Source: Pelagibacteraceae bacterium AG-414-M23 (lineage in GTDB: Bacteria; Pseudomonadota; Alphaproteobacteria; Pelagibacterales; Pelagibacteraceae). Taken from it: a stretch of 38,919 bases of DNA. The stretch covers positions 1 through 38,919 of the forward strand of contig QCLN01000012.1 in NCBI GenBank assembly GCA_003214525.1, written 5' to 3'. The notes below the pieces were generated by a model. That model had not been told where the DNA came from and ran no database searches. It saw only the letters and a list, made by a program, of their open reading frames with translations. The position numbers and the translations under genes were made by a program. Within the stretch, counting starts at the first letter, position 1, and each line of letters begins with the position of its first letter. Of this stretch, positions 8,364 through 16,674 are shown one piece after another.

Positions 8364-9332
8364 ATTTAATATAAATTTATGTTTAAAATCCATATAGATA
8401 TCTTTTGCATTATCATAAGTATCTTTTGAATAATTAATATTTATTTCTTTTTTATTAGAATTTTTAAAATAATTTAAATCTAATTTTTCAACTCGATTGA
8501 GATTAATTTTTTCTAACAACATCTTCACATAATTTGGATTTAATAATTCTTCATAGATTATAAAAAAACAATTATTATAGGTTTGATGGTTCTTTAAGAT
8601 ATTTTTATAAAATAAACACCATTGCTCCAACCAGTAATTGATGTGATTTAAATCTTTAAAATGAATAGGATTGTTCCATGGTTGGTGATTTAGACCAAAT
8701 TCATTATGACCAAGATAATTCATATATCTTCTGATAAAATCATTCTTTTGTTGTAATTTTCTAAAATGTAAGTGTGTATTTAAAAGTGAATAAGCATGTT
8801 GCAAGGGTTCCCTTATTGGAATTAAAAATATAGAATTAGGCAGTATTGAATGAATTAAATCTATTCTTTTATAATTAAAATTATTCTTACTTAAATATTT
8901 ATCTTTGTTTTCTGAAAGTAGAATTAATTGAATATAATTAACTAGCTCATTTTTTACAAATTTTTCATCATTATTAAAAAAAATTTCATCTAATGCTTCA
9001 GGACTATTAATATCAAAAGTTATACCATCTCCATGCAATCTTTCTTTTTTTGGTATATTGCTCTTATTAAATAACTTTGATAAATTAGGAGACAGGATAA
9101 AGGGCATATTTTTATATATTAAAGATGCATATTCATTTGATGAAAATAAAAAATTTAATAAAATAGTTGTTCCAGACCTTGGAAGACTTGATATAAAAAT
9201 ATGTGATTGTTTTTTTAAATCTTTATTTTTTAAGTAGATAATTTTTTCAAGTTCAAATAATGATTTATTAATAAATTTTTTACTTAATACAAAATCATGT
9301 AGAAACTTTTGAATACCACTATAGTTTTGCAT
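8346..9332 (-). CDS. sulfotransferase family protein (PAPS-dependent type)
   Basis: A protein of about 328 residues with the sulfotransferase P-loop SSLPRSGTT (PRSGTT at 51-56), which binds the 5'-phosphosulfate of PAPS. The second site, IPIREPLQHAYS (R174, S182), binds the 3'-phosphate. The ATG at 9332 is chosen because GAAAGAAAA precedes it; a TTG at 9377 would add 15 residues and lengthen the overlap with the upstream gene. It is last in a leftward operon with an arylsulfotransferase-like gene and two small membrane-protein genes. It is cytoplasmic by sequence. The acceptor is unknown; a lipid, glycan or small metabolite is possible. Codon use is extremely AT-rich and Asn/Lys-heavy, like the polysaccharide locus. 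Confidence 0.82.
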   Translation of the reverse strand: MQNYSGIQKFLHDFVLSKKFINKSLFELEKIIYLKNKDLKKQSHIFISSLPRSGTTILLNFLFSSNEYASLIYKNMPFILSPNLSKLFNKSNIPKKERLHGDGITFDINSPEALDEIFFNNDEKFVKNELVNYIQLILLSENKDKYLSKNNFNYKRIDLIHSILPNSIFLIPIREPLQHAYSLLNTHLHFRKLQQKNDFIRRYMNYLGHNEFGLNHQPWNNPIHFKDLNHINYWLEQWCLFYKNILKNHQTYNNCFFIIYEELLNPNYVKMLLEKINLNRVEKLDLNYFKNSNKKEININYSKDTYDNAKDIYMDFKHKFILNLKYLA

Positions 9333-9684
9333 AAATTTTCTTTCGAAGTAGGTGATAAATGATAAAAACTGCAGCAAACTCTATCATGCCTAAAATTGAA
9401 ATAGCTAAATTTAAAAATGAATTTGATAGTAAATTTAAAATAAATATAAAAACAAAAATAAAAATTAGTAATAAAAAAATTTTAAATGAACTAATAAAGA
9501 GTAATTTTGAATAATAAAGTATTGACTTCTCTTTTCTAAAATCACTAACATTTTTAAATTTAAATAGTTTGAGTGTTTTTTTACTTGTTGCTAAGTTTAA
9601 TTGAACAATGTCTATTAATTTAAAATATCTTATAAATTCATAAATAATGATTGTGGAGCAAATTAGTAAAAATTGATTAATCAA
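9319..9684 (-). CDS. small membrane protein of unknown function, between sulfotransferase and YLGPG-type protein
   Basis: A 121-residue protein I do not recognise. It has a hydrophobic N-terminal segment (about 2-16) and two strong membrane segments (about 61-85 and 92-113). A basic stretch (KKTLKLFKFKNVSDFRKEK) between the first and second segments probably faces the cytoplasm. The start is a TTG at 9684 that overlaps the stop codon of the preceding gene (TTGATTAA), implying translational re-initiation; there is no usable ATG nearby. It ends 14 bp inside the sulfotransferase gene. Conservation of this position across relatives would confirm it as part of the cassette. Confidence 0.65.
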   Translation of the reverse strand: MINQFLLICSTIIIYEFIRYFKLIDIVQLNLATSKKTLKLFKFKNVSDFRKEKSILYYSKLLFISSFKIFLLLIFIFVFIFILNLLSNSFLNLAISILGMIEFAAVFIIYHLLRKKIYAKL

Positions 9685-9895
9685 CTTTATTTAGTTGGTG
9701 ATCTTTTTTTTCTTTTCTTTTTTTAATTAATTTTTTTACTGGAAACCATATTAAACCAAATAATACTGCAAATATTGCAATAACTATCCCTAAAGTTGCT
9801 GCTAATGCTCCTCCTCCAATTCCAGGTCCCAAATAGGCATTGGAAGATGTGGTTATAAAAAGTAAAAAAAGAATTTTTAAAATTAATTTAAACAT
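9677..9895 (-). CDS. small Gly-rich membrane protein with YLGPGIGGG motif
   Basis: A 72-residue protein with a signal-like N-terminus (cleavage near SSNA-Y, residue 20). The motif YLGPGIGGGALAA is followed by a membrane helix (GIVIAIFAVLFGLIWFPV) and a strongly basic tail (KKLIKKRKEKK). Small proteins with a Y-x-GPG-x-G opening, one helix and a basic tail occur in polysaccharide and sulfotransferase-like loci, but I know of no assigned function. The gene overlaps the arylsulfotransferase-like gene upstream by 13 bp and the 121-residue gene downstream by 8 bp. That indicates stoichiometric co-translation and probably a membrane complex. Confidence 0.75.
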   Translation of the reverse strand: MFKLILKILFLLFITTSSNAYLGPGIGGGALAATLGIVIAIFAVLFGLIWFPVKKLIKKRKEKKDHQLNKVD

Positions 9896-11226
9896 TTTTT
9901 ATTTTCTATTAATAATTTAAATTGTTTAATAAATATTTCATCTTCTATAATTCTGCTCCAACTAGTGTAACCAATATTTCCGTTTTTGTCTTTATTAACA
10001 AATTCCCACTCTTTATCACCTTCTTTGTTAAATAGAATAATCCTTCCGTGATTTTGTTCTTCAACCATTAATGATCCATCTTTAAAAATATGTGAGAGAC
10101 CTTGTGTAATTGTTTTAAAATTATTTTTTTGTAATTGTTCATTGAATAACCTTCTAAATTTTTTTGTCTCAAAATTATATATGAGCACTTCTGAATGTTC
10201 ATTGTCAATTAAAAAATTGTTATTATTAAATATTGAGATTTCTTTATCTGAGATGATATCTACATCATGTTGTTCAGCAAAAGGACCTGTTATATAATTA
10301 ATTACTTCATTGGTGCTTGGTCTGTATTGAATAATTGCAGATTGATATCTCGAACTTAAAAATACATCTCCTTTTTGCCAATATTGAGAGTCACTAAATG
10401 CTGGTTCAATATCATTCAAGTGTATTGGATCTGTTTGCTTTGATACATATTGATTAAATACAAAATTAATAGGGATAATGTTATTTTCAACTAAAATTTC
10501 GGTTACACTTTTTTTAAAAAGTATTTTGCCATCAGTATTAATTTTAATAATTGCGTCGTCCTTATAATCTTTAAATAAATACTTTTGTACATATTTAGAT
10601 TGAGGATACATTCGTCCTCCAACCCAAATATTTCCTTCATGATTTAACATTATGTTATGATGAAATGTTTCTTCATCATTAATCCATTGAAGATTTGAAC
10701 AAAAATCAATTTTATATGCCGGTCCATAGTTGCTTACAAGCGACCCATCATTTAATAGTAAAGTATGAAAATATTGAAATCTTATTGGAGAATGATCAAT
10801 TTTAAGTCTTGGAAATTTTTCAGTGTTTGTAACTTGATCATTCATTTCTGTAATATCATGCTTGTATGTATGTAAGACTTCAAAGTTACTTAAATCAATA
10901 ATATCAACTACTGATCTATATAAACTATTGTCATATCGAGGAAGTACTAAAAGAGCACTTCTTTTATTTTCTATAAATTGTTTAAATCTTTTTTTATCTT
11001 TATGTTTTATAAGAGATTTTAATTTATCTAAATTTAAGGTTCTATACTTAATCATCATTCTAACATTTATTGGAACTGAAGCGATAAACATCGCTGGTTT
11101 CTGCAAAAATTTATACTTCTGCCCACCATCATAGTGATATTTAACAATTGCGCTAAATCCCATTGTTGCAACAATAGATATAAATAAAACTAGTATTACT
11201 GGATAAGTAAAAAACTTTTTAAACAT
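9883..11226 (-). CDS. arylsulfotransferase (ASST)-like membrane-anchored beta-propeller protein
   Basis: A 447-residue protein with an N-terminal membrane anchor (about 8-28). The long exported domain is built of repeated short beta-strand units with WVGGRMYP, GDVFLSSRYQ, HDVDII and GHGR-like turns, as in the ASST six-bladed propeller family. A conserved-looking His pair in ETFHHNIMLN (about 187-196) and a later H in EQHDVDII could be active-site residues; bacterial ASST uses a catalytic His for PAPS-independent sulfate transfer. Whether this protein transfers sulfate or only shares the fold is not decided by sequence. It is first of a four-gene overlapping set with two small membrane proteins and a PAPS-type sulfotransferase, and lies 50 bp downstream of the PhyH-like gene. 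Confidence 0.72.
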   Translation of the reverse strand: MFKKFFTYPVILVLFISIVATMGFSAIVKYHYDGGQKYKFLQKPAMFIASVPINVRMMIKYRTLNLDKLKSLIKHKDKKRFKQFIENKRSALLVLPRYDNSLYRSVVDIIDLSNFEVLHTYKHDITEMNDQVTNTEKFPRLKIDHSPIRFQYFHTLLLNDGSLVSNYGPAYKIDFCSNLQWINDEETFHHNIMLNHEGNIWVGGRMYPQSKYVQKYLFKDYKDDAIIKINTDGKILFKKSVTEILVENNIIPINFVFNQYVSKQTDPIHLNDIEPAFSDSQYWQKGDVFLSSRYQSAIIQYRPSTNEVINYITGPFAEQHDVDIISDKEISIFNNNNFLIDNEHSEVLIYNFETKKFRRLFNEQLQKNNFKTITQGLSHIFKDGSLMVEEQNHGRIILFNKEGDKEWEFVNKDKNGNIGYTSWSRIIEDEIFIKQFKLLIENKKCLN

Positions 11227-11276
11227 GTTTTTGATTATTAGAATCTTTTTTAAAATAAGTACATATAATTTATTTT

Positions 11277-12104
11277 CTAAAATTTTCCTATTTTTTGAGA
11301 TCCGCTGTAAAATATTTTTGATAGCTCTTTATTTGCTTTTTTTTTCATTTCAACTTCTTCTTTTCTCATTAGTTCTTTAGTTCTTGTAATATGCTCGTGA
11401 TATTTATATGCATCTTCTCCTCTTGCTTGCTGAACATACATTTTACCTAAAATCTGTTTTACGTTTGTTCCAATATAGCTTTGAATTACAAATCCAATTC
11501 TTCTGTCATTACTTTTATTTAAACCTGATCCATGAACAACCTTTGGGTGATGAAGAGATATTTGCCCTGCTTTTAAAATAACTGGCTTAGTTTTATTCAT
11601 TGGTACATTTTCAACTGTTTGACCTCTTGTTAATAAATTATTCTCATTAAATTTTTGGTTGTGATATTGAAGTTCATTTTTATGTGACCCTGACCACATT
11701 CTCATACAACCATTTTCTTCATTAGCATCTGTTATCGCCACCCAAGCAGTGACCCAATTATGAGGCTCAAGGCCAATATATTTGGCATCTTGATGAAAGC
11801 TAACAAAGCCTTTTTCATTTGGATTTTTAACAAAAAGTGTAGTTCCACAAATAAGTATATTTTTACCAATAAGACTTTCTACTGCATCTAAAATTTTTGT
11901 ATTATTGCAAACTTTATCAAACACTGGGGAAATTAAATGAATATAATTTCTTCCTAAGCCTTCAAGTTCATTAGGCCATTTTTTTTCTATAAGTTCTATT
12001 TCTTTTCTAATTTCACTAGCTTCTTCTTTTGACAGAACATCTATAGGCGCAACATACCCTTCTTCCTCATATTGTTTAATTTGTTCTGAAGTTAAGAAAG
12101 GCAC
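11277..12104 (-). CDS. phytanoyl-CoA dioxygenase (PhyH) family oxygenase
   Basis: A 275-residue Fe(II)/2-oxoglutarate-dependent oxygenase of the PhyH family. The metal triad is visible: H104 and D106 in FHQDAKY, and H191 in VHGSGLN. R201 or R202 ten residues on binds the 2-oxoglutarate carboxylate. W121, E129 and the ENGCMRMWSGSH segment (130-141) follow the family pattern. It starts with GTG, whose G is the last base of the upstream epoxide hydrolase stop codon (TAGTG). In marine bacteria this family hydroxylates varied substrates, including phosphonates, osmolytes and lipids. The particular substrate here is unknown. Co-translation with an epoxide hydrolase suggests an oxidative pathway for a small organic compound. 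Confidence 0.88.
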   Translation of the reverse strand: MPFLTSEQIKQYEEEGYVAPIDVLSKEEASEIRKEIELIEKKWPNELEGLGRNYIHLISPVFDKVCNNTKILDAVESLIGKNILICGTTLFVKNPNEKGFVSFHQDAKYIGLEPHNWVTAWVAITDANEENGCMRMWSGSHKNELQYHNQKFNENNLLTRGQTVENVPMNKTKPVILKAGQISLHHPKVVHGSGLNKSNDRRIGFVIQSYIGTNVKQILGKMYVQQARGEDAYKYHEHITRTKELMRKEEVEMKKKANKELSKIFYSGSQKIGKF

Positions 12105-13246
12105 TATTTTAAATTTTTTGAAAATTTTCTTATATCATTAACTAATAATTCAGGTTGCTCTAAAGCTGCAAAATGTCCACCCTTTGGCATCTTCGTCCAT
12201 TGTTTAATATTATAAATTCTTTCAACATAAGATCTTGGAGCCCATTCTAAATATTCTTTTGGAAACAAAGCTACTGCAGTTGGAACTTTTAAAGGTAAGT
12301 CTTCTTTAGGAAGTGATCTTCCGCCCTCTTCTCTTCTTCCATAATAAATCCATGAAGCTGTGTTAAAAGTTTTAGTTACTAAATAAACCATGATGTTAGA
12401 TAATAAAATGTCTTTTGAATAAACGCTTTCAATTTCACCATCTTTAATATCTGACCAACCACGCATTTTTTCAATTATCCAAGCAGCGACACCCACGGGA
12501 CTATCCATCATTGCGTAACTTAATGTTTGCGGTTTTGTAGCTTGTTGTGTTCTATAACCATCTTCTATTCTTTGTTCTTTTTTAAATCTTTCTTGCCATT
12601 CTTTTTCTTCATCTGTTTGTGGACCATCAGGGTGCCTAGTAATTAAAATATTTATATGAATTCCTAATAAATTTTTTGCAAAATCGTATGCGAGCCATGT
12701 ACATATTGTTCCTCCAAAGTCTCCTCCTTGTGCTATGTAACTTTTATAACCAAGCACACTTGTCATTAATGAATTAAATATTTTTGCCATTTTTCTTGGA
12801 CCAATTGGCCTGGAAGATCTTCCTGAAAATCCAAATCCAGGCAATGATGGAACAACAACATCAAATCCATCCTCTTCTTTTCCTCCAAATTTTTCAGGGT
12901 GAGCAAGTTGATCTATTATATGTAAAAACTCTACTATCGAACCTGGCCACCCATGACTTAATAATAATGGTTTTGGATTTGATCCACTGCCCTTTTCATG
13001 AATAAAATGAATATCAATACCATCAATATTTGATTTAAAATTTTTAAATTTATTTATTTTTTCTTCCGTTTTTCTCCAGTCAAATTTTTCAACCCAATGT
13101 TTTGAAAAATCCTTCATATAATCTAAATTTGTTCCATAATTCCAACCGCCATCATCAGGCATTTCATGCCATTGGTAGTTTTTTACCTTTAAATATATGT
13201 CTTCAAGAACTTCTTTGGGTATGTCTACTTTAAAAATTTTTTTCAT
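12104..13246 (-). CDS. epoxide hydrolase-like alpha/beta-hydrolase with N-terminal EHN domain
   Basis: A 380-residue protein of the microsomal/juvenile-hormone epoxide hydrolase type. An N-terminal EHN segment (about 5-110) wraps the core; the oxyanion loop is HGWPGS (98-103). The nucleophile is D176 in QGGDFGG and the catalytic His is H358 in KGGHFAALEQP. An Asp nucleophile rather than Ser is the mark of epoxide hydrolases. It would hydrolyse an epoxide to a diol through an ester intermediate. Its ATG overlaps the SNase stop (ATGA) and its stop overlaps the PhyH-like start by one base, so the three are translated together. Substrate unknown. Confidence 0.88.
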   Translation of the reverse strand: MKKIFKVDIPKEVLEDIYLKVKNYQWHEMPDDGGWNYGTNLDYMKDFSKHWVEKFDWRKTEEKINKFKNFKSNIDGIDIHFIHEKGSGSNPKPLLLSHGWPGSIVEFLHIIDQLAHPEKFGGKEEDGFDVVVPSLPGFGFSGRSSRPIGPRKMAKIFNSLMTSVLGYKSYIAQGGDFGGTICTWLAYDFAKNLLGIHINILITRHPDGPQTDEEKEWQERFKKEQRIEDGYRTQQATKPQTLSYAMMDSPVGVAAWIIEKMRGWSDIKDGEIESVYSKDILLSNIMVYLVTKTFNTASWIYYGRREEGGRSLPKEDLPLKVPTAVALFPKEYLEWAPRSYVERIYNIKQWTKMPKGGHFAALEQPELLVNDIRKFSKNLK

Positions 13247-13698
13247 GATGCTTTTCTAAAATCCCAAGGATATTGAAATTTCATCGCCCACATTCCAAGT
13301 TTATTAGCTTTTGCAAAGTCTTCATCTTCAATAAATTTTGTTGAATATTTTCTATATGCAAAAGCATAGCCACTTCGTACTAAAAATTTTGATAGGCTTT
13401 CACCATTCACGAAACATTCTGCCAAGGTTCTTTTATAAACATCCTTTCCTTCTTTGATACATTTGGGGGTGTTGTTACCAATTTTTTTCACTAACAGCAT
13501 CTTTGCTGACATACCACAAAGTACTTCTTGGTCGCCTTGTAGGCAAGTCTGTTTTAATTCAGGTGTATCAATGCCCGAAAATCTAATTTTTTCACCATTT
13601 AAAACAATGGTATCGCCATCTACTATTTTTAGATCATCAGCAAAACTAATGTTGCAAGTTAGAAGGCCCAGAACCACGATACCTAAAATTTTTTTCAT
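13243..13698 (-). CDS. secreted SNase-like (thermonuclease family) nuclease
   Basis: A 151-residue protein with a signal peptide (about 1-20, ending SFA-D) and a staphylococcal-nuclease OB fold. The core motifs are IVDGDTIVLNGEKIRFSGID (residues 25-44) followed by TPEL; the acidic DGDT residues, the Arg in IRFSG and the Glu in TPEL correspond to the Ca-binding and catalytic set. RTLAECFVNG and VRSGYAFAYRKY also match family blocks. Four Cys residues in the mature part could form disulfides outside the cytoplasm. It probably degrades extracellular nucleic acid. It is first in the leftward operon, divergent from dhaK across 44 bp. Confidence 0.85.
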   Translation of the reverse strand: MKKILGIVVLGLLTCNISFADDLKIVDGDTIVLNGEKIRFSGIDTPELKQTCLQGDQEVLCGMSAKMLLVKKIGNNTPKCIKEGKDVYKRTLAECFVNGESLSKFLVRSGYAFAYRKYSTKFIEDEDFAKANKLGMWAMKFQYPWDFRKAS

Positions 13699-13730
13699 AT
13701 AACAACTATATACTTTTTTAAATTTAGATT

Positions 13731-13736
13731 ATAAAA
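13731..13736 (+). promoter_or_regulatory. possible -10 box for leaderless dhaK
   Basis: TATAAA lies 6 bases before the dhaK ATG with no Shine-Dalgarno sequence, the same layout as before tauB and several other genes here. The whole 44-bp spacer must also hold the leftward promoter for the nuclease operon. Confidence 0.35.
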
Positions 13737-13742
13737 ATAATT

Positions 13743-14738
13743 ATGAAAAAAATAATCAACAATCCATCTAATTTTGTAGAAGAATCCATTGATGGTCTAA
13801 TAAAATCTCATCCAGATATTTATGCATTAGCAAAAGATAACAATAGAGTTATTACTAGAGCTAACAAAGCATCAAAAAAAGTTGGTATAGTAACTGGTGG
13901 TGGATCAGGACACTTGCCAGTTTTTACTGGTTATGTTGGAAAAGGATTTTTAGATTCTTGTGCAATTGGTTCTGTTTTTGCATCTCCTTCTGTTGAACAA
14001 ATGGTTTCTGCAATTAAAAACGCTGATAATGGCAATGGTGTTTTATGTATCATTGGTAATTATGGTGGAGATGTAATGAACTTTGAAATGGCCTGTGAAA
14101 TGGTTGAGGCTGAAGGCATTAAAACAAAAAAAGTAATTGTTGCAGATGATATAGCAAGTGCAAATGAGCAAGAAAAATCAAAACGTAGAGGAATTGCAGG
14201 AATGATATTTGTTTTCAAAATTGCAGGAGCAGCAGCTGAAACTGGTGTATCGCTTGAAGAAGTTTTTAATACCGCAACTGAAGCTAACAATAATATTAGA
14301 ACACTCGGAGTAGCTTTGTCACCTTGTATATTGCCCGAAGCTGGCAAGCCTACTTTTGAAATTGATGATGATGAAATCGAAATTGGAATGGGAATACATG
14401 GTGAGCCAGGTATTAAAAGAGAAAAATTAAGACCTGCAAATAATTTGGTTGATGATCTTTACAAAAAAATTATGGAAGATTCAAAATTACAATCTAATGA
14501 CAATATCGCAATAATGATAAACAGTTTAGGAGCTACACCATTGGAAGAATTATATATAGTATCAAAAAGAGTAAATGAAAACTTATCTAATTCAAAAATA
14601 AATAATGTGAAAACTTATGTTGGAAGATATGCAACCTCTATGGAAATGGCCGGCATGTCAATTACTACTTTAAAATTATCAGATAAACTTAAAAAAAATT
14701 TACTTGCTAAGTGCGAATGTCCATTTTGGAGTAATTAA
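13743..14738 (+). CDS. dhaK: dihydroxyacetone kinase, DhaK substrate-binding subunit
   Basis: A 331-residue DhaK protein of typical length. It binds dihydroxyacetone covalently through a His: H219 in GMGIHGEPG matches that residue. GGGSGHLP (52-59, H57) and GNYGGDVMNF (105-114, D109) supply the other two catalytic residues. The DhaL subunit at 7776 would deliver ATP to make dihydroxyacetone phosphate for glycolysis. It is a single-gene rightward unit flanked on both sides by opposite-strand operons. No dhaM or PTS gene is present, consistent with an ATP-dependent enzyme. A related keto-sugar or erythrulose substrate is possible. Confidence 0.93.
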   Translation: MKKIINNPSNFVEESIDGLIKSHPDIYALAKDNNRVITRANKASKKVGIVTGGGSGHLPVFTGYVGKGFLDSCAIGSVFASPSVEQMVSAIKNADNGNGVLCIIGNYGGDVMNFEMACEMVEAEGIKTKKVIVADDIASANEQEKSKRRGIAGMIFVFKIAGAAAETGVSLEEVFNTATEANNNIRTLGVALSPCILPEAGKPTFEIDDDEIEIGMGIHGEPGIKREKLRPANNLVDDLYKKIMEDSKLQSNDNIAIMINSLGATPLEELYIVSKRVNENLSNSKINNVKTYVGRYATSMEMAGMSITTLKLSDKLKKNLLAKCECPFWSN

Positions 14739-14786
14739 ATAATTTAAAAAAATTTTAAAAAAAACAATAAAATGATATAAAAGAAA

Positions 14787-15839
14787 TTAACTTATCTTAT
14801 TATATTGAATTAAATTTGAATACCAATTGATAGTTTTTGCTAAGCCACCTTTTAAACTAGTAGAAATTTTATAGTTTAAAAATTTTAAAATTTTTTTATT
14901 TGATATCTTTATTATGCTTGGAGAACCTTTCATTTTAGATCCATGATTAATTAACTTCTTTTTTGATAATTTACTTATTGTGGAAAAAATATTTCCTAAA
15001 GTGCTCATTTGATGATTGCTTATGTTATAAATCTGATTAGATGATTTGAATATTGATTTAATCATCATAATCACTGCATCATCTATATACAAATTTGATC
15101 TTAATTGATTTAGCCCACCATACACATCAATATGTTTATTTTTTAATGACCTGAGAATCACTTGGTTTAAAACCCTTTCATCATTTAACTTTGCGCCAAC
15201 TCCATAGGTTAGACAAACTCTAAAGATCACATAATTTTTTATACAATTTATGATAAAAGACTCTCCAAACTTCTTACTTTCGATATATGTTGATCTTGGA
15301 TGATTTGTATTAGTAAAACCATTACTTTTCTCAGTGCACAATTTTTTATTTCCTGAATATATTTCAGTTGAACTCATATAAATAAATCTTCCTTTCTTTT
15401 TGAGTTTATTACTTAAATCCATTAAGACATTTGAGTTTAATTTATAAGTAGAAGTTTTATATCTTAAAAATTTTGAGGGCTGTCCATAGCCAGCACAGTG
15501 AAAAATTAAATCATATTTTTTATTATTTTTTATTTTATGCTCAGTTAAATCTATTTTTATAAAATTTATTTTTTTATTTTTATTAAAGTATTTTTTTACG
15601 AAGTTGAAAAGATGCGAGTTATATGTTCCATCGATAGTTATTTTTATTTCTTTTTCTCTACTAATTTTATAAAAAAAAAATAATAAATTAAGACCTATAA
15701 TTCCTGATACTCCAGTAACTAAAATAGCTTTATTATGAAAAAAATTAATTTCTTTGGTAGAGATAGATTTAATGTCAATGCTACTTAAATCGTCAATTAA
15801 TTTTTTTTCTAAGCTTTTTTTATTTTCTTGAGTATTCAT
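14787..15839 (-). CDS. NAD-dependent epimerase/dehydratase (extended SDR), nucleotide-sugar type
   Basis: A 350-residue extended short-chain dehydrogenase. The Rossmann motif TGVSGIIG stands at 42-49, unusually far in because of a Lys-rich N-terminal lead of about 35 residues. The catalytic set is S156/S157 in MSSTEIYSG with Y185 and K189 in YIESK. The family includes UDP-glucuronate decarboxylases, 4-epimerases and 4-ketoreductases; the exact reaction is not clear. It is last in the leftward operon and overlaps the transketolase C-part gene by 20 bp. In this setting a final reduction or epimerisation of a keto-sugar is plausible. A run of ten A residues (15671-15680) lies inside the gene. 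Confidence 0.82.
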   Translation of the reverse strand: MNTQENKKSLEKKLIDDLSSIDIKSISTKEINFFHNKAILVTGVSGIIGLNLLFFFYKISREKEIKITIDGTYNSHLFNFVKKYFNKNKKINFIKIDLTEHKIKNNKKYDLIFHCAGYGQPSKFLRYKTSTYKLNSNVLMDLSNKLKKKGRFIYMSSTEIYSGNKKLCTEKSNGFTNTNHPRSTYIESKKFGESFIINCIKNYVIFRVCLTYGVGAKLNDERVLNQVILRSLKNKHIDVYGGLNQLRSNLYIDDAVIMMIKSIFKSSNQIYNISNHQMSTLGNIFSTISKLSKKKLINHGSKMKGSPSIIKISNKKILKFLNYKISTSLKGGLAKTINWYSNLIQYNKIS

Positions 15840-16674
15840 TTATTTTTTTTAAGATATTTTTTTCATCGAATTTCAAATAATTATCTTGTTCAGTTCTGCT
15901 TCCATATTTATGAATTATTGTATCATCATAGCTTATTGTGTGTGTGATTTTATTAAAATATTTTTTTCTTAACAGTCTTTCTAAGACATTTCCAAAGTAT
16001 GGCTCTATTATAATAATTTTATTGTATGACTTAACAAATTTAAAATTTGTTTTTTTTGAAATACTGCTTACATAGTAAATATCGAAGTTGTTAGATTTTA
16101 TTTTTTTTGAGTCAATTGAGCCTCCAACAATAATTATCAAATTTTTATTATTTTTTTTTTTTAAATATCTATTATCAAATTTAGAATAGTCTATTTTTTT
16201 TTCTGAAATTCTAAAATAATTTACTGATTTATTGTTATAATTTTTTTTAAGTAAGTATTTAAATTCTTGTGCATTAGAAGGTATAAATAAGTTTATGTCT
16301 TTATAATTTGATAAAATACTAATATCTTCAAAACAGTGGTGTGTAGTCCCTAGCTTTGGATAATCATTAGAGGCACCAACTGATATAATGTTACAATTAA
16401 GTTTGTTATATACAAAATCTATTTTAATTTGATCTAAAGCTCTAAGTACTAAAAATGGAGTGATCGTATGTATTATTGGAATATATCCAGCTTTAGATAA
16501 ACCTGCTCCAAATCCAATCATAGACTGTTCCATTGTGCTCATATTAAAAATTCTATTTTTATAATTTTTAAAAATATTTCGGAATGAAAAAACACCAATA
16601 TCTCCTAACAGGCAGAATATTCTTTTGTCTTTTTTCATTAATTTTTCTACAGTAATCGGAAATACTTTTCTCAT
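15820..16674 (-). CDS. transketolase-like, C-terminal (pyrimidine-binding) subunit
   Basis: A 284-residue protein equivalent to the second half of a split transketolase. The catalytic Glu that activates the thiamine diphosphate aminopyrimidine is E49 in MSTMEQSMIGFGAGL. The THH..EDI element (GTTHHCFEDISILS) matches the GPTHQPIEDIA block of transketolases. The C-terminal third is short and divergent. Its ATG overlaps the stop of the N-subunit gene (ATGA, 16671-16674), so the two subunits are made together. The gene carries a T12 run (16151-16162). Its place inside a nucleotide-sugar operon points to sugar-precursor synthesis rather than central carbon metabolism. Confidence 0.85.
   Translation of the reverse strand: MRKVFPITVEKLMKKDKRIFCLLGDIGVFSFRNIFKNYKNRIFNMSTMEQSMIGFGAGLSKAGYIPIIHTITPFLVLRALDQIKIDFVYNKLNCNIISVGASNDYPKLGTTHHCFEDISILSNYKDINLFIPSNAQEFKYLLKKNYNNKSVNYFRISEKKIDYSKFDNRYLKKKNNKNLIIIVGGSIDSKKIKSNNFDIYYVSSISKKTNFKFVKSYNKIIIIEPYFGNVLERLLRKKYFNKITHTISYDDTIIHKYGSRTEQDNYLKFDEKNILKKINEYSRK

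Noticed and set aside
14739-14786. A/T-rich run after dhaK as a terminator
   Set aside because: It is simple A and T stretches with no GC-containing stem, common throughout this genome.
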